From Sphaerisporangium melleum (GTDB lineage Bacteria; Actinomycetota; Actinomycetes; Streptosporangiales; Streptosporangiaceae), in NCBI RefSeq assembly GCF_014646695.1, contig NZ_BMNT01000036.1, positions 24,352 through 88,351 on the forward strand: a stretch of DNA of 64,000 nucleotides, read 5' to 3'. Position 1 is the first letter of the stretch, and every line of letters starts with the position of its first letter. Below, in pieces: positions 1 to 7,312 of this stretch. Made by a program: the position numbers and the translations under genes. Below the pieces are notes generated by a model. The model did not search any database, was not told the origin of the DNA, and saw only the letters and a list, made by a program, of their open reading frames with translations.

Positions 1-19
1 TGTGCGACGATCGCACCGA

Positions 20-94
20 GGGCGATTAGCTCAGTGGGAGAGCGCTACCTTGACACGGTAGAGGCCACTGGTTCAATCCCAGTATCGCCCACCA
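20..94 (+). tRNA. tRNA-Val (anticodon GAC)
   Basis: The acceptor stem GGGCGAT (20-26) pairs with ATCGCCC (84-90), followed by an encoded A-CCA end (91-94). The anticodon stem CTACC (45-49) pairs with GGTAG (57-61) around the loop TTGACAC, so the anticodon at 52-54 is GAC and reads valine codons GUC/GUU. The D-arm (GCTCAGTGGGAGAGC) and T-arm (GGTTCAATCCC) are canonical. It is a complete single tRNA gene at the window edge. Further tRNAs could lie upstream, outside the window. Confidence 0.97.
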
Positions 95-97
95 TCG

Positions 98-133
98 AGA
101 TCCCCAGGCCGACGGCCTGGGGATCTTTCGTTT
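98..133. terminator. Bidirectional terminator between tRNA-Val and P450
   Basis: Perfect 12-bp arms (99-110 GATCCCCAGGCC and 114-125) around a 3-nt loop are followed by TTTCGTTT. It ends the tRNA transcript and can also stop the leftward RiPP operon, whose last gene ends at 159. Confidence 0.85.
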
Positions 134-158
134 CCCACCCGTGCCCCTCCCCCGCCGG

Positions 159-1388
159 TCAGCCGAGCAGGCGGAGCGGGAGGCGGCGGGGCCCGCGGAG
201 GAACAGATCGTCCGTCCACTCCAGCGTGGCCGGGTCGGCCGCCAGGTTCATGTCCGGGAAGCGGCGCACGAGCGTGCCGATGGCGGCGCGGGCCTGCACG
301 CGGGCCAGGGCCGCGCCGAGGCAGAAGTGGATGCCGTGGCCGAAGCCCAGGTGGCGGTTCGGGCTGCGGGCGATGTCGAAGAGGTCCGGCCGGGGGAACA
401 CCGCCGGGTCCCGGCCCGCGGCCAGCAGCACGGGGACGATGATGTCGCCGCGCGGGACGACCGCGTCGCCGAAGTCCACGTCGTCCAGCGCGAACAGCGG
501 CCGGGAGTGCCCGACGGGGCCGTTGTACCGCAGGACCTCCTCCACGGCCGGGCCGATCAGCTCGGGGTGGGCGCGCAGCCGGGCGAGCTGGCCGGGGTGG
601 CGGAGCAGTTCCAGCACCCCGATGCCGATCAGGTTGACCGTCGTCTCGTCGCCGGCGAACAGCAGCTGGAACACGCTGGAGATCAGCTCGTACCGGGTGA
701 TCCCGCCGGCGGCCTCCGCCTCGGCGAGCTGGGACAGCAGGTCGCCGCCCGGCCGGTCACGCCGCTCGGCGATCTTCCGGGTGATGTAGGCGACGAACTT
801 CATCCCCGAGCGGCGCGTCTCCAGCCCGTTGCGACCGGCGACCATCTCGTCGCTCCAGCGGCGGAACAGCGCACGGTCCTCGGCCGGGAAGCCGAACAGG
901 TCGGCGACGACGAGGATCGGCAGCGGGAGCGCCAGCGCCTCGATCACGTCGGGCTCGCCGCCCGCGGCCGCCGTGGCGGCCATGCCGTCGGCCAGGTCGC
1001 CGACGACCCGTCCGACGCTCCGCTCCAGCTCCGCCACGGCCCGGGCGCCGAAGGCCGGCGTGATCAGCCGGCGCAGCCGGGTGTGGTCGGGCGGGTCGAG
1101 GTTGAAGACGTTGCGCCGCACCATCGCCAGCGCGTCGTTCTCCCACCTGCGGTGCGGGGCGGCGAGTTCCTCGGGCAGCCGGTCGAGCTGGCGTCCGATG
1201 CCGGGGTCGAGCAGGGCGCGCTGCACGTCCGCGTACCGGGTGAGGAACCAGAAGACCCGGCCGCTGTTCGGGGCGACCTGGCGGTAGACGGGCGCCTGCT
1301 CCCGCATCCGGTGGAAGAGCGGGTGCGGGTCGGGAACGTGCAGCGGGTCCGCCGGGTCGAACGCCTGCTCCTGCGCGATCGCGGTCAT
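159..1388 (-). CDS. Cytochrome P450, last gene of leftward RiPP operon
   Basis: A 409-residue bacterial class I P450 of normal full length. The I-helix oxygen-activation motif is FAGDETT, the K-helix ExxR is EEVLR, and the heme loop is FGHGIHFCLG with the axial Cys at about residue 356. The ATG at 1388 is chosen because GAGGAGAGAGAGGCC precedes it directly. It lies 53 nt downstream of TfuA on the same strand, with no ferredoxin beside it, so redox partners must come from elsewhere. By context it probably oxidises or cross-links the modified peptide; the Trp in the conserved core is a plausible target, but that is inference. Its stop lies 26 nt from the tRNA-side terminator, so it closes the operon. 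Confidence 0.93.
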   Translation of the reverse strand: MTAIAQEQAFDPADPLHVPDPHPLFHRMREQAPVYRQVAPNSGRVFWFLTRYADVQRALLDPGIGRQLDRLPEELAAPHRRWENDALAMVRRNVFNLDPPDHTRLRRLITPAFGARAVAELERSVGRVVGDLADGMAATAAAGGEPDVIEALALPLPILVVADLFGFPAEDRALFRRWSDEMVAGRNGLETRRSGMKFVAYITRKIAERRDRPGGDLLSQLAEAEAAGGITRYELISSVFQLLFAGDETTVNLIGIGVLELLRHPGQLARLRAHPELIGPAVEEVLRYNGPVGHSRPLFALDDVDFGDAVVPRGDIIVPVLLAAGRDPAVFPRPDLFDIARSPNRHLGFGHGIHFCLGAALARVQARAAIGTLVRRFPDMNLAADPATLEWTDDLFLRGPRRLPLRLLG

Positions 1389-1441
1389 GGCCTCTCTCTC
1401 CTCACCGTGCCGTCGGGACGTGTCCGAAGGGGCGGCCGGGC

Positions 1442-2758
1442 TCAGCCGGATCCGCGGCCGCGCTGGACGTCCAGGGCGAAGAACCGCCGGGCGACCCGTC
1501 CGAGCTCCTCCGCGGCGAAGAAGCCGCGCCGGGCGAGCTCGACCTCCGCCTGCGCGCCCGGCCGCCGCCAGTGGCGCATGAAGATGCGGCCGCACAGCTC
1601 GGGCGGCGGGAGGACCAGCCGGCCGCGGCTGCGTTCGGCCGCCTCGTCGGCGCCGGCGACCAGCTCGCACCATTGCGCCCAGCGCCCGGTGCCTTCCACG
1701 TGCTCCAGCAGGGCGGGCCGCCAGTCGGCCGACTGCCAGACCGGCCAGACCCGCACCATGACCAGCCGGAGCCGGTCGGCGGTGGGCAGCGTGGCCGACT
1801 CCTCCGCGGTGAGCCATGCGGCAAGGCCGGGCGGCAGGACTTCACCGTCCCCGACACCGAGCGTGGCGTGCGCGTACGCGGAGAGGTCCAGGCCCTGGGC
1901 GGCGGCGAAGCCGCGCAGCAGGCCGGTGAGGACCTCCTCGTGCAGCGCGGGGTAGCCGGGGTCGAACAGCCGGCCGGCGTTCAGGGCGTCGAGGTCGGAC
2001 ATCCACCGGCCGGGCGCGTACTCCCGCCTGGACCTGCGGCGCAGCGCCTCGTCGCGGGTGAGGCCGGTCAGCCCCGCACCGGCGGGCGGAGCCGCGGGCG
2101 CGGCGGCCGGCTGCCCGGCGGCGGCTCTGAGCGCGGTCATCGCGTCCAGCCGCTTGACGTCCCACTCCCCCGTGCCGATCTTCCGCTGCAGGGTGCGCAG
2201 CGGGCCGCCGGCGTCCGGGCCCAGGGCCTGCTCCATCTCCTGCCAGGTGCGATGGGTGAACGGCCGCGCCTTGGCCTCGGCGACGATGCGCTCCGCGGCG
2301 TCCGCGGGCAGCAGCTCCGCCCGCGCGCCCTCGCGGCAGCCGTAGCGGATGTTGACCATCGCCACGGTGCTCGCGCGGTACCCCATGGCGGCGGGGCCGT
2401 GCAGCACGGCGACCTCGTCGTCGCCGTCGACCACACCGGTGGCGTACATGCCGAACACCTCGCCGACACCGCGCATGCCGTACGGGTGGAGCTCGGCCGC
2501 GCGCAGCGCGCCCATGCTGGCGGCGCCGATGACCTCGACGCCCTCCTGCAGCAGCCGCAGGATCTCCTTGTGCCCCACCGACAGCCGCTCCCGGTAGTAG
2601 CCGTCGATGATGACGGCGGTGTCACCGGGGGCGAAGTCCTCGGCGAACAGGTCGCCGCGGGCGACGGGCGGGCGCACCTCGGCCTGCGGCACCAGGTCGT
2701 GCACCTCGCCGGCCGAGATCGTCGGGCCGGCGTAGACGACCACCTTGCGCGGGCTCAC
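1442..2758 (-). CDS. TfuA-like protein, partner of YcaO in peptide thioamidation
   Basis: A 438-residue TfuA-family protein. In known systems TfuA works with YcaO to exchange a backbone amide oxygen for sulfur. The N-terminus has the family opening VVVYAGPTIS (residues 6-15) and the conserved GAASMGALRAAEL segment (78-90). The start is GTG at 2758, which shares one base with the YcaO stop (GATGTAGTGAGC); GGAGG sits just upstream, so the pair is probably translationally coupled. TfuA cores are usually about 200-250 residues. Here about 200 further residues follow an Ala/Pro-rich linker (around 185-200), rich in Trp, Arg and Glu, that I do not recognise. This extension may be a separate interaction or catalytic domain. 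Confidence 0.9.
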   Translation of the reverse strand: MSPRKVVVYAGPTISAGEVHDLVPQAEVRPPVARGDLFAEDFAPGDTAVIIDGYYRERLSVGHKEILRLLQEGVEVIGAASMGALRAAELHPYGMRGVGEVFGMYATGVVDGDDEVAVLHGPAAMGYRASTVAMVNIRYGCREGARAELLPADAAERIVAEAKARPFTHRTWQEMEQALGPDAGGPLRTLQRKIGTGEWDVKRLDAMTALRAAAGQPAAAPAAPPAGAGLTGLTRDEALRRRSRREYAPGRWMSDLDALNAGRLFDPGYPALHEEVLTGLLRGFAAAQGLDLSAYAHATLGVGDGEVLPPGLAAWLTAEESATLPTADRLRLVMVRVWPVWQSADWRPALLEHVEGTGRWAQWCELVAGADEAAERSRGRLVLPPPELCGRIFMRHWRRPGAQAEVELARRGFFAAEELGRVARRFFALDVQRGRGSG

Positions 2759-3927
2759 TACATCACCTCCGGGCTGACGCGGCTGCCCGGGGCGATCACC
2801 TTGACGACCGGGACGCCGATGACGTCGTCGGTCAGGTCGACCATCAGGGGCGGGTGGGAGAAGGCGACCGCGGCCCGCTTGACCACGTCCTCCAGGTCGT
2901 CGGCCAGGGTGGCGTGGGCGTGGCAGGGCGTGATCGGCGCGCCGGGCCCGGTGATCGGCGCGGGCCGCGCGGGAGGCTTGCCCTGGTCGTCGTTGAAGTC
3001 CGACCACAGGTCGTCCCGGGCGCCGGAGACGTAGCTCAGCCTGGTCTGCGCGGCCTCGGTGATCGCCCGGGTGAGCGCGATCTCGGAGCTGAGGTGGCAG
3101 CCGAACCCGAAGAACGCCGGCGGGTAGTCGTCGCAGGTGATCCGGGCGAGGAAGCACGGCAGCCCGGTGGGCGACGGCACCGACCTGACCTCCAGGCGGA
3201 CCCCGGCCCGGTCGATCGTCTCGCACAGCCCGTCGGCCACCGGCGAGCCGAGCGTGGCCGGGTCGGCGCGGACGCCCATCTCGCCGCCGGCGTGCAGCGC
3301 CGCGGTCATCGCGTCGCGTTCGATCACTTCGTACAGCGCGTGCAAGATGGCCTCGACCAGGGTGTTCCCGCTGGCCAGGCCGTTGGTCGAGGACAGGAAC
3401 ACCGGCGGGTTCCACCCCTCGCGCACGTCGAGCGTGAGCGCCACGGTGTCGCGGGGGACGAGCGTCGCGGCGCCGTCGACCAGGGAGCGGGCGGGGACCC
3501 AGCCGAGCGGCAGCCCGTCGTGGAGCACGCTCGGCGCGCACGCTGCCAGAGCGTGGACGTCGTACCCCAGCCGGTCGCCGAGCTCGCGGATGCTCGCCGT
3601 CGTACCGGCCGGAAGCGGCCGCTCCACGTGCCACAGCTCGACGGACTCCATGATGGCCGACAGTTTCGCCAGCTCGGGGGTGATCCCCTTGCCCTGCGAC
3701 ACCGCGAGCGTCCGGGACGCCGGGCGGACCGCCTGGTAGGTCGGGATCCCGATGGTGTCCAGCCGGGTGATGTCGGCGACCCGGGTGACCCCGACCGCGC
3801 GCGCCGCGCGGCCGGCCATCGCCAGCGTGGTCGCGGGGTCCACGGCGCGGTCGGTGCCCGGCAGCCGGACCTTGGCCTGGTCGGATCTCGCGAAGATCCC
3901 CGAAAGGGAGGAGGTGTCAGTCTGCAT
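2758..3927 (-). CDS. YcaO cyclodehydratase-family enzyme (thioamide-forming type)
   Basis: A 389-residue YcaO enzyme, which activates peptide backbone amides by ATP-dependent phosphorylation. The three ATP/Mg motifs are visible: MESVELWHVE (93-102), EAILHALYEVIER (192-204) and EAAQTR (291-296). The C-terminus (VSPEVM) lacks the PxPxP tail typical of azoline-forming YcaOs. That, with the overlapping TfuA gene, points to thioamidation. The ATG at 3927 has AAGGA close upstream and starts 41 nt after the ABC permease. The best-supported substrates are the two precursor peptides at 5905-6177 and 6936-7202. Confidence 0.95.
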   Translation of the reverse strand: MQTDTSSLSGIFARSDQAKVRLPGTDRAVDPATTLAMAGRAARAVGVTRVADITRLDTIGIPTYQAVRPASRTLAVSQGKGITPELAKLSAIMESVELWHVERPLPAGTTASIRELGDRLGYDVHALAACAPSVLHDGLPLGWVPARSLVDGAATLVPRDTVALTLDVREGWNPPVFLSSTNGLASGNTLVEAILHALYEVIERDAMTAALHAGGEMGVRADPATLGSPVADGLCETIDRAGVRLEVRSVPSPTGLPCFLARITCDDYPPAFFGFGCHLSSEIALTRAITEAAQTRLSYVSGARDDLWSDFNDDQGKPPARPAPITGPGAPITPCHAHATLADDLEDVVKRAAVAFSHPPLMVDLTDDVIGVPVVKVIAPGSRVSPEVM

Positions 3928-3968
3928 AGTCCTTGCCGTCGTCCACGGGCCAGTACGGCGATCGGGGG

Positions 3969-4781
3969 TCAGATGTTGCTCGCGCGGTTCAGCAGGGCAC
4001 GGCCGGCCACGGCGTAGCCAGCCGCGGCGATGCCGGTCAGCACCAGCAGGTCCGGCCAGGCGTCGGCGAAACCGAAGACCGCGGCGTCCCGCATGCCGTT
4101 GATCGCGTAGGTCAGCGGGTTGACCACCGACACCCACTGCAGCACCAGGGGCATGTTGTCCACGGTGTACATCGAGGGGGCGCTGAAGACCAGGACGAGC
4201 AGCGACACGTTGGTCAGCACCATGAAGGTCTGGAAGTCCCTGATCGTGATCGCGGCCGCCAGGTACAGCCCGTTGATGGCCACCGAGGCCAGCGTGAGCG
4301 CCACCAGCAGTCCGAGCCAGCCCTGCGCGTCGAAGGGGAAGTCGAAGATCAGCACGGCGACCCCGAGCGCCACCAGGCTCTGCCCGAGCACCAGCGACAC
4401 CCCGGCGAGCAGCTTGCCGAGCAGGAACCGCGACCGGCGCAGCGGCCAGGACCACAACTGGGTCGACACCCCGCTCAGCTCCTCCTGGAACAGCGCCATG
4501 CCGGAGGTGCCGGCCGCGCTGACGACCGACATCGCCAGCACCATGGGCAGCAGGAAGATCGCGAACGGCAGCCGCGCGCCCTTGTAGTCGATGACGCCGA
4601 CGAGGTCGCCGAGCGAGGTGTTGACCAGCAGCAGGTACACCATCATCGGCGTGAGGCTGAGCACCAGGTTGATCCGGTTGCGGGCCAGCAGGGCGTACTC
4701 GCGGTAGAGCACGGCGAACAGGTCGGCCGCCCTGGCGGTCGCGGCCGGGGCGGTGTGGGTGAAGGTCAGTTCGGCGCTCAT
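3969..4781 (-). CDS. ABC-2 type transporter permease (RiPP export or immunity)
   Basis: A 270-residue integral membrane protein with about six hydrophobic segments and the ABC-2 permease layout: a cytosolic N-terminus, a first helix after about 40 residues (LVLSLTPMMVYLLLV), and a signature region ending VNPLTYAINGMRD. It begins one base after the stop of its ATPase gene (TGACATG), so the two are surely co-translated. It is embedded between precursor 1 and the thioamidation genes, so export of the mature peptide or self-protection is the likely role. The direction of transport is inferred from ABC-2 family behaviour. Confidence 0.92.
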   Translation of the reverse strand: MSAELTFTHTAPAATARAADLFAVLYREYALLARNRINLVLSLTPMMVYLLLVNTSLGDLVGVIDYKGARLPFAIFLLPMVLAMSVVSAAGTSGMALFQEELSGVSTQLWSWPLRRSRFLLGKLLAGVSLVLGQSLVALGVAVLIFDFPFDAQGWLGLLVALTLASVAINGLYLAAAITIRDFQTFMVLTNVSLLVLVFSAPSMYTVDNMPLVLQWVSVVNPLTYAINGMRDAAVFGFADAWPDLLVLTGIAAAGYAVAGRALLNRASNI

Positions 4782-4782
4782 G

Positions 4783-5778
4783 TCAGGCGGCCTCCTCGGT
4801 CATGCGCAGGAAGACCTTCTCCAGCGAGTCCAGTGCGGTCGAGATCCCGGTGATGGCGACGGCGTTGTCCTGGCAGTAGCGGGACAGCTCCGGCAGCACG
4901 TCGCGCACCTGGGCGCCGTGCACGTGCACCTGGGTGTCCTCGGCGGTGGCCGCGAAGCCGGCCTGCTCCGCCCAGCCCGCCACGGCGCGGCTCGCCTCGG
5001 GGTCGTCCACGGTCACCAGCATGTGGGTGGTGCCGAACTCCTCGACCAGCTCGCGCGGCTTGGCGAAGCGCAGCACCCGCCCGTGGTCGACCACCATGAC
5101 CCGCTGGCTGTTGCGCTCCAGCTCGTCGATGTGGTGGCTGGTCCACAGCACGGTCACCCCGTGCTCCTCGCGCAGCCAGGTCACGAACCGCTCGACCTGG
5201 TGCCGGCCGGACACGTCCAGGCCGGCCGAGGGCTCGTCGAGGATCAGCAACCGGGGGATGGTGATCAGCGCCCGCACCATCTGCAGCCGCTGCCGCTGCC
5301 CGCCGGACAGCTGGAAGCAGAACTGCGACAGCACGTCCTTCAGGCCGAGGTACTCGGCCACCTCCAGCGACCAGGGCGCGACGTCGCGCCAGCGCAGGCC
5401 GCGGAACCGCGCCGCGATGCGCAGGTTGTCGATCGCGGGCAGCATCATGTCGAACGGCCCGCTCTGGTGCATCGCGCCGATGTGACTCTTGGCCAGGACC
5501 GGCTGGCGCACGGGGTCGGCGTCGAAGACGCGGATCCGTCCCGAGGTGGGGGCCGTGACCCCGCAGATCATCTTGATCAGTGTCGTCTTGCCGGCGCCGT
5601 TCGGCCCGAGCAGCCCGATGGTCTCTCCCCGGGCGATCTCGAAGGAGACGCCGTCGACGGCGGGGGTCTGCTTGCCCCGGTACCGTTTGGTCAGTTGTTC
5701 CGCCGTCACCACGTCGCTCGACACGGCCATGTCTCTCACTTCTTCCGCAGCGACCTTCCCGGTCCGAATCGTGCTCAT
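4783..5778 (-). CDS. ABC transporter ATP-binding protein (DrrA/CcmA-like)
   Basis: A 331-residue single-domain ATPase. Walker A is GPNGAGKTT, the signature is LSGGQRQRL, Walker B is LLILDEPSAGLD and the switch His lies in TSHHIDEL. The C-terminal roughly 90 residues form the regulatory tail common in DrrA-type exporters. An alternative ATG about 16 codons in (MAVSSDVV) is possible. It pairs with the ABC-2 permease directly downstream and follows precursor 1 across a 126-nt gap that contains a strong hairpin, which may lower its expression relative to the precursor. Confidence 0.94.
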   Translation of the reverse strand: MSTIRTGKVAAEEVRDMAVSSDVVTAEQLTKRYRGKQTPAVDGVSFEIARGETIGLLGPNGAGKTTLIKMICGVTAPTSGRIRVFDADPVRQPVLAKSHIGAMHQSGPFDMMLPAIDNLRIAARFRGLRWRDVAPWSLEVAEYLGLKDVLSQFCFQLSGGQRQRLQMVRALITIPRLLILDEPSAGLDVSGRHQVERFVTWLREEHGVTVLWTSHHIDELERNSQRVMVVDHGRVLRFAKPRELVEEFGTTHMLVTVDDPEASRAVAGWAEQAGFAATAEDTQVHVHGAQVRDVLPELSRYCQDNAVAITGISTALDSLEKVFLRMTEEAA

Positions 5779-5854
5779 GGCCCGGGCGGGCGGCGCGCTC
5801 CGGTGGTCCGGTCCGTCCGCACGCCCAGGCCATGGATGCGTCCCCGGGAGCCCG

Positions 5855-5876
5855 CGCCGGGCTGGTTCGCCCGGCG
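5855..5876 (-). terminator. GC hairpin between precursor 1 and the ABC genes (attenuator candidate)
   Basis: Perfect 8-bp arms CGCCGGGC and GCCCGGCG (5855-5862 and 5869-5876) with a 6-nt loop, 28 nt past the precursor 1 stop. No U-run follows, so partial termination or 3'-end protection of the precursor mRNA is likelier than full stop. Confidence 0.55.
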
Positions 5877-5904
5877 GGCGGGCCCCGGAGGCCGCACCCG
5901 GGGG

Positions 5905-6177
5905 TCAGTTCTGGGCGTTGCCCGACCCGGACCAGAGCCCGCAGGCGCACAGCATGGCGGCTTCGAAGCCGTGCTGGGTCGCCTCCGGAGCGTCCCACTG
6001 TGCGCTCGCCATGTGGGCGAGCACCTCGGGCACGACCGCGGGAGCACGGCTGTTGAGCGTGATGAGCAGGTTCGTTTCCTCTTCACTCAGGGAGGCGAAC
6101 GCCTCCTCGAGTGCCGGGGCCACCGGGTCGCCGAGAATTCCGGCCGCCCGGAGGGCTTCCTTGGGATCGAAGGCCAT
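5905..6177 (-). CDS. RiPP precursor peptide 1
   Basis: A 90-residue peptide beginning MAFDPKEALRAAGIL and ending with core-like AMLCACGLWSG followed by SGNAQN. By hand alignment it is identical to precursor 2 at 63 of the first 84 positions, with the segment at 74-84 unchanged. The middle part (SEEETNLLI...PEVLAH) is a predicted helical leader; it resembles small proteins named 'aroma-sacti cluster' peptides in public annotation, a recollection I could not check. The ATG at 6177 has AAGGAAGGTGG upstream. It leads the leftward operon with ABC, YcaO, TfuA and P450. Candidate modifications are a backbone thioamide, Cys or Trp crosslinks and Trp oxidation. The cleavage site is unknown; the region around W61-G70 is a guess. 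Confidence 0.88.
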   Translation of the reverse strand: MAFDPKEALRAAGILGDPVAPALEEAFASLSEEETNLLITLNSRAPAVVPEVLAHMASAQWDAPEATQHGFEAAMLCACGLWSGSGNAQN

Positions 6178-6219
6178 GCCGCCACCTTCCTTTTAGGGCG
6201 GAAATGGGGATGCGATCCG

Positions 6220-6266
6220 AGTATGAACGCGCCCCAGGCGGCCCGCACAACCCCACGAACGTGGGC
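6220..6266 (-). promoter_or_regulatory. Precursor 1 promoter with operator palindrome
   Basis: On the minus strand an inverted repeat CCCACG-TT-CGTGGG (plus strand 6252-6265) is followed by TTG (-35-like) and a CATACT box (complement of 6220-6225). The box lies 42 nt before the ATG. The same elements with the same spacing precede precursor 2. The palindrome centre is about 33 nt upstream of the -10-like box, which suits a class II activator such as a LuxR-type protein. Confidence 0.75.
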
Positions 6267-6276
6267 GACCGGGCAG

Positions 6277-6300
6277 GATTATCGGCCCGATAATCGGGCC
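6277..6300. promoter_or_regulatory. Overlapping inverted repeats upstream of the LuxR-type regulator
   Basis: GATTATCG (6277-6284) and CGATAATC (6288-6295) form a perfect dyad. An overlapping second dyad, GGCCCGAT/ATCGGGCC, runs from 6284 to 6300. They sit between the precursor 1 operator and the regulator gene. The AT-containing repeats stand out from the GC-rich surroundings and could be an autoregulatory operator. Confidence 0.5.
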
Positions 6301-6511
6301 GGCCGGGACGGACCCACGTGATTCGGCCGCCCGTCACATGCGCGGCGCCCGGCCCGGCATGAGGCGATCAATCACGGCCGACGGCCCGGACCTGGGGATC
6401 AACCGGGCACATGGTTGGTCCATACCGATGGTTAAGCGAACGCTCCTAGCGTACCGGCATGGCGATTCCATCAGGACGCCTCCGGGCAACGCATTCGATC
6501 CGGGACGACGT

Positions 6512-6799
6512 ATGAAACAGGTTTCCGACGGCCTGATCGATGATCGCGACAGGCTGTTGATCGTCATGCTGGCCAGGGGGCACACGACAGCGAGAATCGC
6601 GCGCGAGATGCGCCTGAGCAGGTACACCATCGCCGAGCGGATCAGCAAACTGCTCGACAGGTTCGGCTGCAGCAACCGCAGTGAGCTCGTGGCCTATTCC
6701 TACGTCCACGAGCTCCTGCACGCCGGAAGCTGGCCGCCCTGCGCCGCCGCGGCCGGCCGGATCGACCCGCACGTGAAGGCGGAATTGTCCCGTAGCTGA
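6512..6799 (+). CDS. Small LuxR-type HTH regulator of the RiPP cluster
   Basis: About 95 residues, almost entirely a LuxR/GerE-type helix-turn-helix. It opens with an approach helix (DRLLIVMLARGHTTARIARE) and continues with recognition-helix residues SRYTIAERISKLLDRFG. There is no receiver or ligand-binding domain. In-frame starts further upstream exist (6428, 6338), but the sequence before 6512 lacks the G/C-ending codons typical of coding DNA here, so 6512 is preferred; its RBS is weak. The gene lies between the two divergent precursor promoters, each with the same palindrome, and is the best candidate for their activator. It could also repress itself through the dyads at 6277-6300. Confidence 0.72.
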   Translation: MKQVSDGLIDDRDRLLIVMLARGHTTARIAREMRLSRYTIAERISKLLDRFGCSNRSELVAYSYVHELLHAGSWPPCAAAAGRIDPHVKAELSRS

Positions 6800-6846
6800 T
6801 TGTCGGAAAAAGCGCGTGACCACCGGCGTGAACGGCCGTGAAATGG

Positions 6847-6893
6847 CCCCACGTTCGTGGGGTTGCCGCACTCGGTCAAGGCGAGTTCATACT
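6847..6893 (+). promoter_or_regulatory. Precursor 2 promoter with operator palindrome
   Basis: CCCCACG-TT-CGTGGGG (6847-6862) is followed by TTGCCG (-35-like) and CATACT (6888-6893), 42 nt before the precursor 2 ATG. It shares 18 contiguous bases (6848 onward) with the precursor 1 promoter, and a second match around GTTCATACTCG. Confidence 0.77.
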
Positions 6894-6935
6894 CGATCTG
6901 CGACCCATCCCCGGTCAATCAGAGAGGTGGCGGCA

Positions 6936-7202
6936 ATGGCCTTCGACCCGCGGGAAGCACTGCGTGAGGCCGGAATTCTGGGCGGCCCGGTGGCCGAGGA
7001 ACTGCAGGGGGCCTTCGCCACCCTGTCCGAAGAGGAAACCAATCTGCTGATCGCGCTGAAGAACCGCATTCCCGCGATGCTGCCCGAGGTGCTCGCGCAC
7101 TCGGCGGGCGTGCAGTGGAGCAGGCCCGAGGCCGCGCAGCACGGCTTCGAGCCCGCGATGCTGTGCGCGTGCGGGCTGTGGTCGGGAGCGGGACAGAACT
7201 AG
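6936..7202 (+). CDS. RiPP precursor peptide 2
   Basis: An 88-residue peptide starting MAFDPREALREAGIL and ending AMLCACGLWSG followed by AGQN. It is the closest relative of precursor 1; differences cluster in the leader (residues 21-25, 42-49, 56-59) while the Cys-Ala-Cys-Gly-Leu-Trp-Ser-Gly core is unchanged. The two peptides also differ in the tail after that core. The ATG at 6936 follows GAGAGGTGGCGGCA. It heads the rightward operon encoding the radical SAM enzyme, PqqD-like protein, monooxygenase and peptidase. The shared leader suggests both peptides are handled by the whole enzyme set, giving two related products. A functional split between the operons is possible but unsupported. Confidence 0.88.
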   Translation: MAFDPREALREAGILGGPVAEELQGAFATLSEEETNLLIALKNRIPAMLPEVLAHSAGVQWSRPEAAQHGFEPAMLCACGLWSGAGQN

Positions 7203-7216
7203 TCCCGGCAGCCGGT

Positions 7217-7283
7217 GGTGCGGCCCCGGCGTCCGGCTCCCCCGTCCCGCGCGGACCGCGGAGGAGGACCCGGGGCCCGCACC
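7217..7283 (+). terminator. Long-range stem-loop between precursor 2 and the radical SAM gene
   Basis: GGTGCGGCCCCGG (7217-7229) pairs with CCGGGGCCCGCACC (7270-7283) with one bulged base and encloses a smaller CCGCG/CGCGG hairpin. There is no U-run. Like the hairpin after precursor 1, it may set a high precursor-to-enzyme transcript ratio. Confidence 0.5.
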
Positions 7284-7312
7284 CGCGGCTGAAGGGCGCG
7301 AAGGGAGACCGG

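Noticed and set aside
20-94. tRNA-Val as an integration site for the RiPP cluster
   Set aside because: No integrase and no second copy of the tRNA 3' end was seen in the window, so island integration is not supported.
2758-3927. Azoline-forming (TOMM) YcaO
   Set aside because: No partner E1-like or dehydrogenase gene is present, the PxPxP C-terminus is absent and TfuA is adjacent.
6338-6511. Longer N-terminus for the LuxR-type regulator
   Set aside because: The codons lack the third-position G/C bias, no RBS precedes either upstream ATG, and the HTH domain begins right after the 6512 start.
7115-7312. Radical SAM gene starting inside precursor 2
   Set aside because: This frame would overlap the precursor and stem-loop; ATG 7313 has an RBS and begins the expected N-terminal domain.
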